Positions 1-6,334 of a stretch of 46,162 bases of DNA are shown here, in pieces. Made by a program: the position numbers and the translations under genes. Every line of letters begins with the position of its first letter. Position 1 is the first letter of the stretch. Below the pieces are notes generated by a model. That model was given only the letters and a program-made list of their open reading frames with translations. It did not search any database and was not told the origin of the DNA. Origin of the DNA: Bacteroidales bacterium. Lineage in GTDB: Bacteria; Bacteroidota; Bacteroidia; Bacteroidales; F082. The stretch is from contig JAFUAA010000053.1 of the NCBI GenBank assembly GCA_017460915.1, positions 1 to 46,162 on the forward strand, in the 5' to 3' direction.

Positions 1-72
1 CTTGTATCTTTGCCTTCCGACAACCACACCGTTCTTCGTGTAGCGGGCACTTTTGCACTTTGGACAATCCAT
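1..72 (-). CDS. IS1-family transposase, N-terminal fragment (InsA-like zinc ribbon)
   Basis: The frame reads from ATG at 72 down to the window edge and encodes 24 residues beginning MDCPKCKSARYTKNG and ending GRQRYK. The CPxC pair, the KNG and the GRQRYK motif are the hallmark of the N-terminal zinc ribbon of IS1-type transposase proteins (InsA), which binds the element's ends. The second CxxC of the ribbon would fall just beyond the edge. It is incomplete only because the window ends; whether the full gene is intact cannot be judged. Confidence 0.7.
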   Translation of the reverse strand, partial: MDCPKCKSARYTKNGVVVGRQRYK

Positions 73-98
73 GGTATTTACAATATTGGTTCAAGCCG

Positions 99-106
99 CA
101 AAGATA
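99..106 (-). promoter_or_regulatory. -7 box (TATCTTTG) ahead of the IS1-like transposase
   Basis: Read on the minus strand this is TATCTTTG, matching the Bacteroidota -7 consensus TAnnTTTG, about 27 bp upstream of the transposase ATG. No clear -33 TTTG is visible. Confidence 0.45.
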
Positions 107-150
107 CATATTATTTCCTATATTAGATTAACAATACCACTTTTTTTAGA

Positions 151-426
151 TTGAATGTTAGATATAAATCCGTCGAAAATGACCGTCAATTTGTGGCTTT
201 AGAGGAAAAGACCACTCCTCTTATACCCGACATCGTATTAAGCCGATTTTTCGTGATCAGGAATGAGATACTAACAGATTACGACTTTTTCGATGAACAT
301 TATTCCGAGTATCATAATAAAGGAGGGTTCTACGACATACCATGCCCAGACGCTGATGGTTATTTTTTTAGTTTTGACATTGAAGAAAAGGTGATTAAGA
401 CCTTTTGTGTTAGCCACTTTAAATAA
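151..426 (+). CDS. orphan protein, probably 5'-truncated by the adjacent insertion sequence
   Basis: A 91-residue frame starting at TTG (151) and ending at TAA 426. I do not recognise the family. It is rich in aromatic and acidic residues, with no signal peptide or membrane segment. The frame stays open upstream to position 127, inside the presumed IS end, and has neither an ATG nor a good ribosome binding site. The simplest reading is the 3' part of a gene cut by the IS1-like insertion, with the 5' part outside the window. It could also be a genuine small gene with a TTG start. From 427 to 544 I see no gene. Confidence 0.35.
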   Translation: MNVRYKSVENDRQFVALEEKTTPLIPDIVLSRFFVIRNEILTDYDFFDEHYSEYHNKGGFYDIPCPDADGYFFSFDIEEKVIKTFCVSHFK

Positions 427-544
427 TGCTTTTATGTGTTGCAACTGCCACAAAAATGACACAAAAACACCACTTAATAGATAAATCACTAAATCATAAA
501 CAATTGGCGGCCAAAGTCGTTTGGAAATTGAAATTTTGGGAGTT

Positions 545-573
545 TGTCACTGGTTCGAGTCCAGTACGTCCCA
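545..573 (+). other. tRNA 3' fragment (T arm and 3' acceptor strand), probable att scar
   Basis: Positions 549-565 form a perfect T arm: ACTGG, loop TTCGAGT, CCAGT. It is followed by ACGTCCC (566-572) and discriminator A573. A complete tRNA would start with GGGACGT, but neither that strand nor D and anticodon arms exist upstream. Similarity to a tRNA is lost just before GTCACTGG. A canonical terminator follows directly. A 3' tRNA piece with its native terminator is what remains on the distal side when an integrase inserts DNA into a tRNA gene. The tRNA identity is undetermined. Confidence 0.7.
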
Positions 574-581
574 CAAAACAC

Positions 582-619
582 AAAACCTGCTGAATTTCGG
601 CGGGTTTTCGTTTTTTTTA
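582..619 (+). terminator. intrinsic terminator of the disrupted tRNA gene
   Basis: CCTGCTG (586-592) pairs with CGGCGGG (598-604) around a 5-nt loop, with A:T extension on both sides, followed by a T-rich tract to 618. It lies 9 nt behind the tRNA fragment. Confidence 0.7.
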
Positions 620-640
620 CTCGTCCAAAAAACTTTTTCT

Positions 641-648
641 TATCTTTA
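641..648 (+). promoter_or_regulatory. degenerate -7 box (TATCTTTA) of the broken hydrolase gene
   Basis: TATCTTTA differs from the consensus TAnnTTTG only in the last base, and sits 22 bp before the lost start codon. The deviation fits a decaying gene but may be tolerated. Confidence 0.35.
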
Positions 649-670
649 CCGCCTCAAAACCACCATCACC

Positions 671-1411
671 ACGAAGAAGATCATCATCAGCTTATTCGCC
701 CTCTTGGGATTGGCCTCATGCAGCCAGCAAAGTTATGAATACGAAACCGACAGCTTCACCACAAAGAGCGGCAAAACAGTCAAATTCCACGCCCTGACTC
801 ACGCCAGCATCAGAATCGAATATGATGGCAAGGAAATCGTCATCGACCCCGTGACGAAGTTGGGCGATAAGACCATCGACTACACCACCATGCCCAAAGC
901 GGATTATCTCTTCATCACCCACGAGCATTTCGACCATTTCGACACCTTAGCCACCAAGCAACTCACGGGTGACAACACGCAGCTCATCACCAACCAACGC
1001 TGCGCCGACATGCTTGGCTACGGCAAAGTGATGGCTAATGGCGATACGCTTCAACCGGCCGAGGACTTTACTGTTGAGGCCGTCCCCGCCTACAACACCA
1101 CCCAATAGCACCTGCAATTCCACCCCAAAGGTCGCGACAACGGCTTCATCCTCACCATTGACGGCACCAGAATCTATGTTGCAGGCGACACCGAGGACAT
1201 CCCTGAAATGGCTGACATCCACGACATCGACATTGCTTTCATGCCTTGCAACCAGCCTTACACCATGACGGTCGAACAACTCCTAAATGCCGCAAGAATG
1301 GTCAAGCCGAAAGTGCTGTTCCCTTATCATTATGGCCAGACCAACGTCAGCGGCATCCCAACCCAGCTCGAAACTGAGGGCATCGACGTCAGAATAAGGC
1401 ATTACGAATAA
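671..1411 (+). pseudogene. UlaG-like metallo-beta-lactamase-fold lipoprotein hydrolase, broken by start loss and an in-frame TAG
   Basis: Read through its stop, the frame encodes about 246 residues. It begins with a lipoprotein signal (KKIIISLFALLGLASC), then the fold's first strand (HASIRIEYDGKEIVIDPV), the metal motif THEHFDHFD, the later AGDTED motif and PYHYGQT near the end, all typical of UlaG-like metal-dependent hydrolases. Two lesions are visible. The codon where ATG is expected (671-673) is ACG, with no usable in-frame start nearby. A TAG at 1106-1108 interrupts the family motif between AYNTTQ and HLQFHPKGRDNG, and the same frame continues intact to TAA 1411. Conserved downstream sequence argues for recent inactivation. 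A sequencing error at both sites is the main alternative. Confidence 0.8.
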
Positions 1412-1461
1412 GAAACGCATCCGAGTTTGCAAGGCGAACGCCAAACACGGAACAAGGGAAA

Positions 1462-1493
1462 AGCGAGCAAAAACCTCTGCTCGCTTTTTTTAT
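1462..1493 (+). terminator. intrinsic terminator after the hydrolase pseudogene
   Basis: AGCGAGC (1462-1468) pairs perfectly with GCTCGCT (1479-1485) around a 10-nt loop, followed by a T7 run. Confidence 0.8.
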
Positions 1494-1524
1494 TTGCCCG
1501 TCTCACACTAATTCCCTATCTTTG
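1493..1524 (+). promoter_or_regulatory. promoter of the aminotransferase gene
   Basis: TTTG at 1493-1496, a 20-bp spacer, then TATCTTTG at 1517-1524. This is a textbook Bacteroidota housekeeping promoter, about 37 bp before the start codon. Confidence 0.75.
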
Positions 1525-1561
1525 CCGTTCCAAATAAAACGACAAGATTTATCAAACAGAT

Positions 1562-2881
1562 ATGATGCAAAACAATATCGTACCCCAAGACATCGCAAAG
1601 AAACTCTTTGCTGAGAGCGGACTGCCGAGCATCGGCAAGGCCGGCATCCGCGAAATCAACAAGTTGGCCCGCGACATCGAAGCCGCCTGCGGCAAGAATT
1701 TCATCCACATGGAGATTGGCAACCCTGGCCTGCCCGCCGCCCAAGTCGGCGTCGAAGCCCAAATCAAGGCTTTGCAGGATGGCGTGGCCGCCAACTATCC
1801 GCCCATCGACGGCGCACCTATATTAAAAAAGGAGGCATCGCGCTTCATCAAGAACTTCCTTGACCTCAACGTGGATGCCGCCAACTGCGTGCCCACCGTC
1901 GGTTCCATGCAGGGCGCTTTCGCCTCGTTCATGATTGCCGGTCACACCAGCGTGAAGAAAAACACGATGCTTTTCATCGACCCGGGCTTCCCCGTCCACA
2001 AGTTCCAGAACAAGGTGTTGGACATCCCGATGGAGCATTTCGACATCTACGAATACCGTGGCGAAAAGCTGCGCGACAAGCTGGAAGAGGTGCTGAGCAA
2101 GGGCAACATCCACAGCCTGCTCTACTCCAACCCCAACAACCCGACTTGGGTGTGCCTCACCGACGAGGAACTGCGCATCATCGGCGAAATGGCCAACAAA
2201 TACGACGTCATCGTCATGGAAGACCTCGCCTACTTCGGCATGGACTTCCGCAAGGACTACAGTCACCCGGGCGTGGCTCCGTTCCAACCCAGCGTGGGCA
2301 AATACACCGACAACTACATCCTGATGATTTCCAGCTCGAAAGCCTTCAGCTACGCCGGCGAGCGCTGCGCCATCCTCGGCATCAGCGACAAACTGGCCCA
2401 ACGCCATTACGCCGACCTGAAAGCCTTCTGCGGACAGGACGTCTTCCTGCGTGCCATTCTCTTCGGTGCCTTGCACCCGCTGAGTTCGGGCACTTCACAC
2501 TCGGCCCAATACGCCTTGGCCGCCGTAATGAAGGCCGTCAACGACGGCACCTACAACTATCGTGAGGACGTGCTGGAATACGGCCGCAAGGCCGAGCTGA
2601 TGAAGAAAGCCTTCACCGACAACGGCTTCTACATCACCTACGACGAGGACTGCGGTGAGCCCATCGCCGACGGCTTCTATTTCACCTATTGCTATCCAGG
2701 TTTCACGGGCGCCGATTTGGTGGAGGAAATGATGTACTACGGCATCTCCGCCATCTCTTTGGACACCTGCGGCAGCACCAAGCAAGGCATCCGCGCCTGC
2801 ACTTCGCTGATTCAGCGCGAGGAGATCCCGGTTTTGGCCGAGAGATTAGCCGCCTTTGCCAAGGACCATCCAGTGAAGTAA
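1562..2881 (+). CDS. PLP-dependent aminotransferase, class I/II
   Basis: A 439-residue fold-type I aminotransferase, predicted to move an amino group between an amino acid and a 2-oxoacid in the cytoplasm. Visible landmarks are the N-terminal substrate strip (EIGNPGLP, near 51), NPNNPT at 190-195, the cofactor-binding aspartate in VMEDLAYFG (D221), and SSSKAFSYAGER with the Schiff-base lysine K260. Two adjacent ATGs (1562, 1565) are possible starts. The gene is single, with its own promoter and terminator, so context gives no clue to the substrate; the annotation should stay at family level. Confidence 0.9.
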   Translation: MMQNNIVPQDIAKKLFAESGLPSIGKAGIREINKLARDIEAACGKNFIHMEIGNPGLPAAQVGVEAQIKALQDGVAANYPPIDGAPILKKEASRFIKNFLDLNVDAANCVPTVGSMQGAFASFMIAGHTSVKKNTMLFIDPGFPVHKFQNKVLDIPMEHFDIYEYRGEKLRDKLEEVLSKGNIHSLLYSNPNNPTWVCLTDEELRIIGEMANKYDVIVMEDLAYFGMDFRKDYSHPGVAPFQPSVGKYTDNYILMISSSKAFSYAGERCAILGISDKLAQRHYADLKAFCGQDVFLRAILFGALHPLSSGTSHSAQYALAAVMKAVNDGTYNYREDVLEYGRKAELMKKAFTDNGFYITYDEDCGEPIADGFYFTYCYPGFTGADLVEEMMYYGISAISLDTCGSTKQGIRACTSLIQREEIPVLAERLAAFAKDHPVK

Positions 2882-2905
2882 ACCACAAGTTTCATCAAAC
2901 GACAT

Positions 2906-2940
2906 CTCCGCTTTTGGCTTTCAAGGGCGGAGTTTTTTTT
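2906..2940 (+). terminator. intrinsic terminator of the aminotransferase gene
   Basis: CTCCGC (2906-2911) pairs with GCGGAG (2927-2932), followed by T8. Confidence 0.8.
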
Positions 2941-2960
2941 CGCATATAAATCACTTTCCC

Positions 2961-2968
2961 TATTTTTG
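2961..2968 (+). promoter_or_regulatory. -7 box (TATTTTTG) for the small membrane protein at 3027
   Basis: TATTTTTG matches TAnnTTTG and lies 58 bp before the ATG. No clear -33 element. Confidence 0.5.
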
Positions 2969-3026
2969 CAATTCGCGTAAAAGAGAAGAGCGGAGCATCT
3001 GTTTGTATAAAAAAACATTCATAATT

Positions 3027-3167
3027 ATGAATTCTCTCTCTTTCATAGAATTGGACAATCTGAATCCTATCCTCCATTGGGTTATCCTCGTCGCTAGCCT
3101 CTCATTGCTTGCCTTGGGTCTTTGGTGGTTTTGGAAAAAGTATAGTTTTAAGGATGAATCCGACTAA
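3027..3167 (+). CDS. small single-pass membrane protein (46 aa)
   Basis: ATG 3027 to TAA 3167. About 14 polar residues are followed by a hydrophobic helix (roughly residues 15-36, ending in LWWFW) and a charged tail (KKYSFKDESD). The layout suggests one transmembrane helix with a basic cytoplasmic end. It lies between a TAnnTTTG box and the sigma factor group. A second tiny membrane protein of similar layout follows at 3414. I do not recognise a family. The coding call rests on the promoter, the membrane-protein pattern and the position. Confidence 0.55.
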   Translation: MNSLSFIELDNLNPILHWVILVASLSLLALGLWWFWKKYSFKDESD

Positions 3168-3343
3168 GCACCAAGAAAAAATGACGAAAATTCGGTTGTG
3201 CGCATTCATTGTGAGGGGGGCAATACGCGCCTATAGCAAAATGAAACAAGCGTGATAGCGAAGCCTTTTCGGAGAAGACTTTTTGTCCGAGAAAAATTTC
3301 AGATTCGATGTCACCTTTTGCCTTCCGAACTTGTTATAGTGGC

Positions 3344-3367
3344 GAACTGGTTCAGAAAACAAAAGTC
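3344..3367 (+). promoter_or_regulatory. candidate ECF-sigma promoter ahead of the sigma factor operon
   Basis: GAAC (3344-3347), exactly 17 bp, then GTC (3365-3367). ECF sigma factors commonly recognise an AAC-containing -35 and a GTC-containing -10 at about this spacing. It lies 47 bp before the first gene of the sigma operon, which would fit autoregulation. There is no TAnnTTTG box in this gap. The motif is short and could be chance. The rest of 3168-3413 shows no gene. Confidence 0.35.
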
Positions 3368-3413
3368 TAACAATTAAAAACAAATAGGGATTTTCCTTGA
3401 CTACAAAGGAGGA

Positions 3414-3563
3414 ATGAACCCAGATGACCTTCAACTAATTTATGTTGCGGGCTCCATCCTTATAGGTGTCGGCATCGCCTTCCTCATCAACTACAATGTG
3501 GGAAAACGGATGCTTACCAAAGAAATCGATGTGGAGGAAAACAACCTGACGGAACAGGAATAA
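3414..3563 (+). CDS. small single-pass membrane protein (49 aa), first gene of the sigma factor operon
   Basis: ATG 3414 preceded by a strong ribosome binding site (AAAGGAGG, 3405-3412), ending at TAA 3563. Residues 8-27 (LIYVAGSILIGVGIAFLINY) form one transmembrane helix, followed by a charged cytoplasmic tail. It ends 3 bp before the GTG of the sigma factor, so the two are almost certainly cotranscribed. The strong ribosome binding site makes this a convincing real gene. I infer a part in signalling or in tuning the sigma factor, without direct evidence. Confidence 0.7.
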   Translation: MNPDDLQLIYVAGSILIGVGIAFLINYNVGKRMLTKEIDVEENNLTEQE

Positions 3564-3566
3564 TCC

Positions 3567-4043
3567 GTGACACGCGAAGGATTCATAAAACTTGTGGAGC
3601 GAGAGCAAGAGGCCTTGCGAGGCTTCTTGCTCTACCTCTGCTGCGGCAACAAGGAGGAGGCCGACGACATCGCCCAAGATGCATTGGTGAAGGCTTATCT
3701 TTCGTCGGCTGGCTATCAGGAAAAGGGACGGTTCCGCTCGTGGCTCTTCAAAATTGCGCACAACACCTTCCTCAACCACAAGGCGAGCCTGCGCTACACG
3801 GAAAGCATCGAGGAAGCCAGGATGCTCATCAGCGACACCGCCGCTGACGCTTCCTTTGAACACCAAGACCTTTATGTTGCCCTGCGCACCCTGCCACCCA
3901 AAGAACGCTCGGCCATCACACTGTTCTATCTCAACGGGTACAATATCAAGGAGATAGCCACCATCACCGAGGCTTCGGAGGATGCCGTAAAGAAACAACT
4001 CTCGCGGGGACGTGACCAACTGAAAGAAAAACTGAAGCTATGA
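3567..4043 (+). CDS. ECF-family RNA polymerase sigma factor
   Basis: A 158-residue group 4 sigma factor that would redirect RNA polymerase to a stress or envelope regulon. Region 2 covers roughly residues 8-75, with ADDIAQDALVKAY (region 2.2) and RFRSWLFKIAHNTFLNH (2.3-2.4). Region 4 covers about 100-158, with LPPKERSAITLFYLNGYNIK and a helix-turn-helix ending EDAVKKQLSRGRDQLKEKL. The start is GTG 3567, 3 bp after the preceding stop. Its last bases overlap the ATG of the membrane protein at 4040, the usual layout for a sigma factor and its partner. A possible autoregulated promoter is at 3344. Confidence 0.92.
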   Translation: MTREGFIKLVEREQEALRGFLLYLCCGNKEEADDIAQDALVKAYLSSAGYQEKGRFRSWLFKIAHNTFLNHKASLRYTESIEEARMLISDTAADASFEHQDLYVALRTLPPKERSAITLFYLNGYNIKEIATITEASEDAVKKQLSRGRDQLKEKLKL

Positions 4044-4474
4044 ACAAAGACCAAGCCCTTGAGGAACTTTTCCTCGCCCAGAAACCTCATTTCGATGACA
4101 ACGAGAACTTCATGGCCTCGCTCACCAAGCGTTTGGATGCCGTGGAATACATCAAGCAGCACCAAGAAGCCACGATTCGTCGCTACAAGATGGCTATGGT
4201 GGTGGCCTTTGTCGTGGGCATCATCAGCGGTGCCATCACCATTGCGTTTTTGCTTTCCACGCCTGCCGTCGTTCCTTTGTTCACCTTCCAAGCACAAACA
4301 GGCATCCTTTCCTGGCTTTCCGCGAACTCCCGAATTCTTACCGCCACGGCACTTTCCTTGTTGGTTACTCTTGGGCTTATCAGTATTATCGGTAATATTC
4401 AGGATATTAGGAGTATGCGGGATATGCAATGTAATCAAACCCGCTTCAGCCAAAGGCCGAGAAAACGGTCGTAA
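4040..4474 (+). CDS. membrane protein paired with the ECF sigma factor (possible anti-sigma)
   Basis: A 144-residue protein overlapping the sigma gene by 4 bp (ATGA), so translation is coupled. Residues 1-48 are soluble and acidic, with ALEELFLAQKPHFDDNENFM. Two transmembrane helices follow at about 51-75 and 100-122, with a short basic tail. A cytoplasmic N-terminus joined to membrane helices and encoded directly behind an ECF sigma is the usual anti-sigma plan. It resembles the DUF5056-type proteins found beside ECF sigmas in Bacteroides, but I see no zinc anti-sigma motif. Its 3' end overlaps the convergent ATPase gene by 40 bp. Confidence 0.65.
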   Translation: MNKDQALEELFLAQKPHFDDNENFMASLTKRLDAVEYIKQHQEATIRRYKMAMVVAFVVGIISGAITIAFLLSTPAVVPLFTFQAQTGILSWLSANSRILTATALSLLVTLGLISIIGNIQDIRSMRDMQCNQTRFSQRPRKRS

Positions 4475-5574
4475 ACGATATAGCCCTCGGCGGTCTGATA
4501 GACCAAGTCTTTGTCCACCAGCACGATCAAGGCTGACTTGACGCTGCTGGCGCTGGGCAATTCAAAGCGCTTGATGAACTCATTACCCAACGGCTGCTCA
4601 ACGACCTCCGCGTGGGCAATGGCTTTCAACAGACTGAATTGGTTGTCGGTCAAAAACGAGGTGAGCATCTGATAATGTGGTGCCAACGCATTGACGTGGA
4701 ACATAATGGCCTCGACCGCCTGTTTGTCCGTTTCCACTTTCTTTCCTTGCTCGTACAGCCGATTCAAGATGGCTTGCAGGTACCAAGTGTAGCCATCGAA
4801 ACGCTGATAGATGTTATGAAACACTTGCTGGCTGAACGAGCCTTTCTTTGCCTCGAAAAATGCCTTGGCAAACTCATAGTAGGTCTCCTCTTGAAGCGGA
4901 TCCAGATTCATCAGTTGCGTACTTTGATAGAAAGGTCGGTTGGGCGCGCAAAACATCTCCTCCATCAAATGCTTCTTGCTGCCTGAAAAGATGAACTTCA
5001 CATGATGAATGAACTGGATATGGGAACGCAGCATAGCCTCGGTACCCGTTTCCGGATATTCCGTAATCTGCTGAAACTCATCGAAGGCCACATACACGGG
5101 CTTGTTCAAGTCGTTCAGATGGGTGAAGATGCTCTTGAGCGTGTATTCGGCCTGCACGGGAACCACGCTGACCGAAACGGTGGGCTTCCCCGTCATCAGG
5201 TCGGGGGTAATTGTGGGTCGCAGTCCCTTGAAGAAATCCAGCACCTTGTTGGCAAACGACTTCTCTCTTTCCAGTGCGTCTTCAATCACCGCCCTGCACA
5301 AGGTTTCCACAAACTCCTGTAGGTTTTTGGTCGAGAAAATGTCAATGTAAATACAAATTGCATCCTTGCCTTCCTCTTTGATTTGGTGAAAAACGTGGTT
5401 TATCAACCCAGTTTTCCCTATTTTTCTTGGAGAAATCAGGGTTAAATTGCGTCCATTATTAAGCGCAGAAATCATATTTTTCGACTCTTTTTCACGGTCA
5501 CAAAAATACTCTGGATCTTCATATCCTTGGTAAACAAACGGATTATCAAGCCGTTTCTGTTTTGTCTTTGCCAT
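4435..5574 (-). CDS. AAA-type ATPase (archaeal ATPase_2-like family)
   Basis: A 379-residue P-loop protein. The Walker A motif is SPRKIGKTG near residue 50, Walker B is VYVAFDEFQQI near 180, and a sensor-like IFSGSKKHLMEEMF near 215 follows. The last 80 residues resemble the winged-helix segment seen in this family. Such proteins are widespread in Bacteroidota and their substrates are unknown. I chose ATG 5574 (MAKTKQKRL), not the ATG at 5640, because the latter lies in the TATTTTTG promoter box. The leader between them has a nested inverted repeat. The 3' end overlaps the convergent membrane gene. Confidence 0.85.
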   Translation of the reverse strand: MAKTKQKRLDNPFVYQGYEDPEYFCDREKESKNMISALNNGRNLTLISPRKIGKTGLINHVFHQIKEEGKDAICIYIDIFSTKNLQEFVETLCRAVIEDALEREKSFANKVLDFFKGLRPTITPDLMTGKPTVSVSVVPVQAEYTLKSIFTHLNDLNKPVYVAFDEFQQITEYPETGTEAMLRSHIQFIHHVKFIFSGSKKHLMEEMFCAPNRPFYQSTQLMNLDPLQEETYYEFAKAFFEAKKGSFSQQVFHNIYQRFDGYTWYLQAILNRLYEQGKKVETDKQAVEAIMFHVNALAPHYQMLTSFLTDNQFSLLKAIAHAEVVEQPLGNEFIKRFELPSASSVKSALIVLVDKDLVYQTAEGYIVYDRFLGLWLKRV

Positions 5575-5588
5575 AACACTTGTTTTTT

Positions 5589-5637
5589 CATTGCGAAAAT
5601 CTCGTTGCGAACTTTTCGTAACGAACTTTACGCAATG
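5589..5637. repeat. nested inverted repeat in the ATPase gene leader
   Basis: Outer arms CATTGCG (5589-5595) and CGCAATG (5631-5637) are perfect. Inner arms CGTTGCGAA (5603-5611) and TTCGTAACG (5615-5623) pair with one mismatch. The structure fills most of the leader between promoter and start codon, so it may be an operator or an RNA hairpin. Confidence 0.5.
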
Positions 5638-5645
5638 CAAAAATA
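5638..5645 (-). promoter_or_regulatory. -7 box (TATTTTTG) of the ATPase gene
   Basis: Minus-strand TATTTTTG, 63 bp upstream of ATG 5574 and directly upstream of the nested inverted repeat. Confidence 0.55.
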
Positions 5646-5648
5646 GAT

Positions 5649-5696
5649 ATTTTTGGTTTATCAGCCATACTTTTTCGCTTTTTTTTCAAGAAAATC
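5649..5696. repeat. dispersed 47-48 bp repeat, copy 1
   Basis: Nearly identical to 13663-13709, with one substitution and one extra T in a T run. Both copies sit just upstream of a minus-strand gene (the ATPase here, the Crp/Fnr regulator there). Each contains TTTATCAGCCATAC and a T-rich tract. Confidence 0.75.
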
Positions 5697-5700
5697 GCCG

Positions 5701-5708
5701 TACTTTTG
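5701..5708 (+). promoter_or_regulatory. -7 box (TACTTTTG) of the GNAT gene
   Basis: TACTTTTG matches TAnnTTTG and leaves a leader of only about 10-20 nt before the start at 5722 or 5731. Confidence 0.55.
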
Positions 5709-5721
5709 CTGTCACATTCAG

Positions 5722-6249
5722 ATGAACACCATGCAATCCGAAAGAATCCTTCTCCGCCCTTGGCTCGAAAGCGATGCCGAGACTTTATACAAATACGCCA
5801 GCGACCCCGATGTGGGGCCGCGTGCCGGCTGGCCGCCGCACAAGTCAGCGGAGGAAAGCCTGGAAATCATCCGCACCGTTTTCCACAACGACCACACTTG
5901 GGCCATCGTACTCAAGGAAACCGGCGAGGCTATTGGTTGCATGGGCTATTATCCTCACGGCGAGAGCAATATCCATATCGGCGAGCAGGACGCGGAATTG
6001 GGCTATTGGGTCGCCAAGCCCTACTGGAACCAAGGCCTTTGCACCGAGGCGTTGCGGCTTATGATTGACTACTGCTTCAACCAAATGCGGTTCCAAACCC
6101 TTTGGAGTGATTTCTTCGTCAACAATACGGCATCGGGGCGTGTGATGCAGAAATGCGGCTTCCACGACACAGGCGAAACCAATTGGTGCAGCCATCTGTA
6201 TCACGGAGAGGAGGCTCCAGTAAAGATAATGAAGCTGGAAAAAGAATAA
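5722..6249 (+). CDS. GNAT-family N-acetyltransferase (RimJ/RimL-like)
   Basis: About 175 residues with the RimJ/RimL arrangement: ERILLRPW at the start, AIGCMGYY in the central strands, AELGYWVAKPYWNQGLCTEAL as the acetyl-CoA-binding segment, and NTASGRVMQKCGF near the C-terminus. It should transfer acetyl groups to a protein N-terminus or small amine. The start is ATG 5722 or the second ATG at 5731; there is no convincing ribosome binding site and the leader is very short. It is divergent from the ATPase gene and separated from it by the dispersed repeat. It stands upstream of the operator-controlled operon but is not part of it. Confidence 0.88.
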   Translation: MNTMQSERILLRPWLESDAETLYKYASDPDVGPRAGWPPHKSAEESLEIIRTVFHNDHTWAIVLKETGEAIGCMGYYPHGESNIHIGEQDAELGYWVAKPYWNQGLCTEALRLMIDYCFNQMRFQTLWSDFFVNNTASGRVMQKCGFHDTGETNWCSHLYHGEEAPVKIMKLEKE

Positions 6250-6262
6250 AAAAACGTTTGGA

Positions 6263-6276
6263 GTAACAAATGTTAC
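6263..6276. promoter_or_regulatory. Crp/Fnr-type operator GTAACAAATGTTAC (copy 1, flavodiiron operon)
   Basis: Perfect 6-bp arms GTAACA/TGTTAC around AA. The centre lies 29.5 bp upstream of the TATTTTTG box, so about -41 from the expected transcription start, the class II activator position. It covers the place where the -33 TTTG would be. The same 14 bp, at the same distance, precede hcp at 18813. The flanks are also shared: 44 of 49 bases from 6263 match. The most likely ligand is the HcpR-like regulator at 12998-13609; that link is inferred. Confidence 0.8.
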
Positions 6277-6298
6277 GCCCCTTTCCGTTGAAGGTGAA

Positions 6299-6306
6299 TA
6301 TTTTTG
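6299..6306 (+). promoter_or_regulatory. -7 box (TATTTTTG) of the flavodiiron operon
   Basis: TATTTTTG followed by a leader of about 25 nt. No TTTG lies 19-21 bp upstream, where the palindrome ends instead, which suggests activator dependence. Confidence 0.7.
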
Positions 6307-6334
6307 CAGCACTAAACAACTAAAAGACTGCAAA

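Larger units (their letters stand above)
1..138 (-). mobile_element. right-hand edge of an IS1-like insertion sequence (partial)
   Basis: The window opens inside an element that extends to the left. It holds the first 24 codons of an IS1-type zinc-ribbon transposase reading leftwards, and a TATCTTTG box upstream of it. I place the outer end near 138, where minus-strand sequence begins GGTATTGTTAATC; IS1-family ends typically start with GG. The boundary is an inference, because neither the other end nor a target duplication is visible. Confidence 0.5.

Noticed and set aside
545-573. complete tRNA gene
   Set aside because: There is no 5' acceptor strand, D arm or anticodon arm upstream that pairs with the 3' part.
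671-1411. TAG read as an amino acid (recoded stop) in the hydrolase gene
   Set aside because: The start codon is also lost, and nothing else in the window needs TAG to be read as sense; recoding of TAG is known in some phages of this group, not in these chromosomes.
3435-4019. 194-codon minus-strand frame opposite the sigma factor
   Set aside because: Sigma regions 2 and 4 are clear on the plus strand, and this frame has no domain or ribosome binding site.
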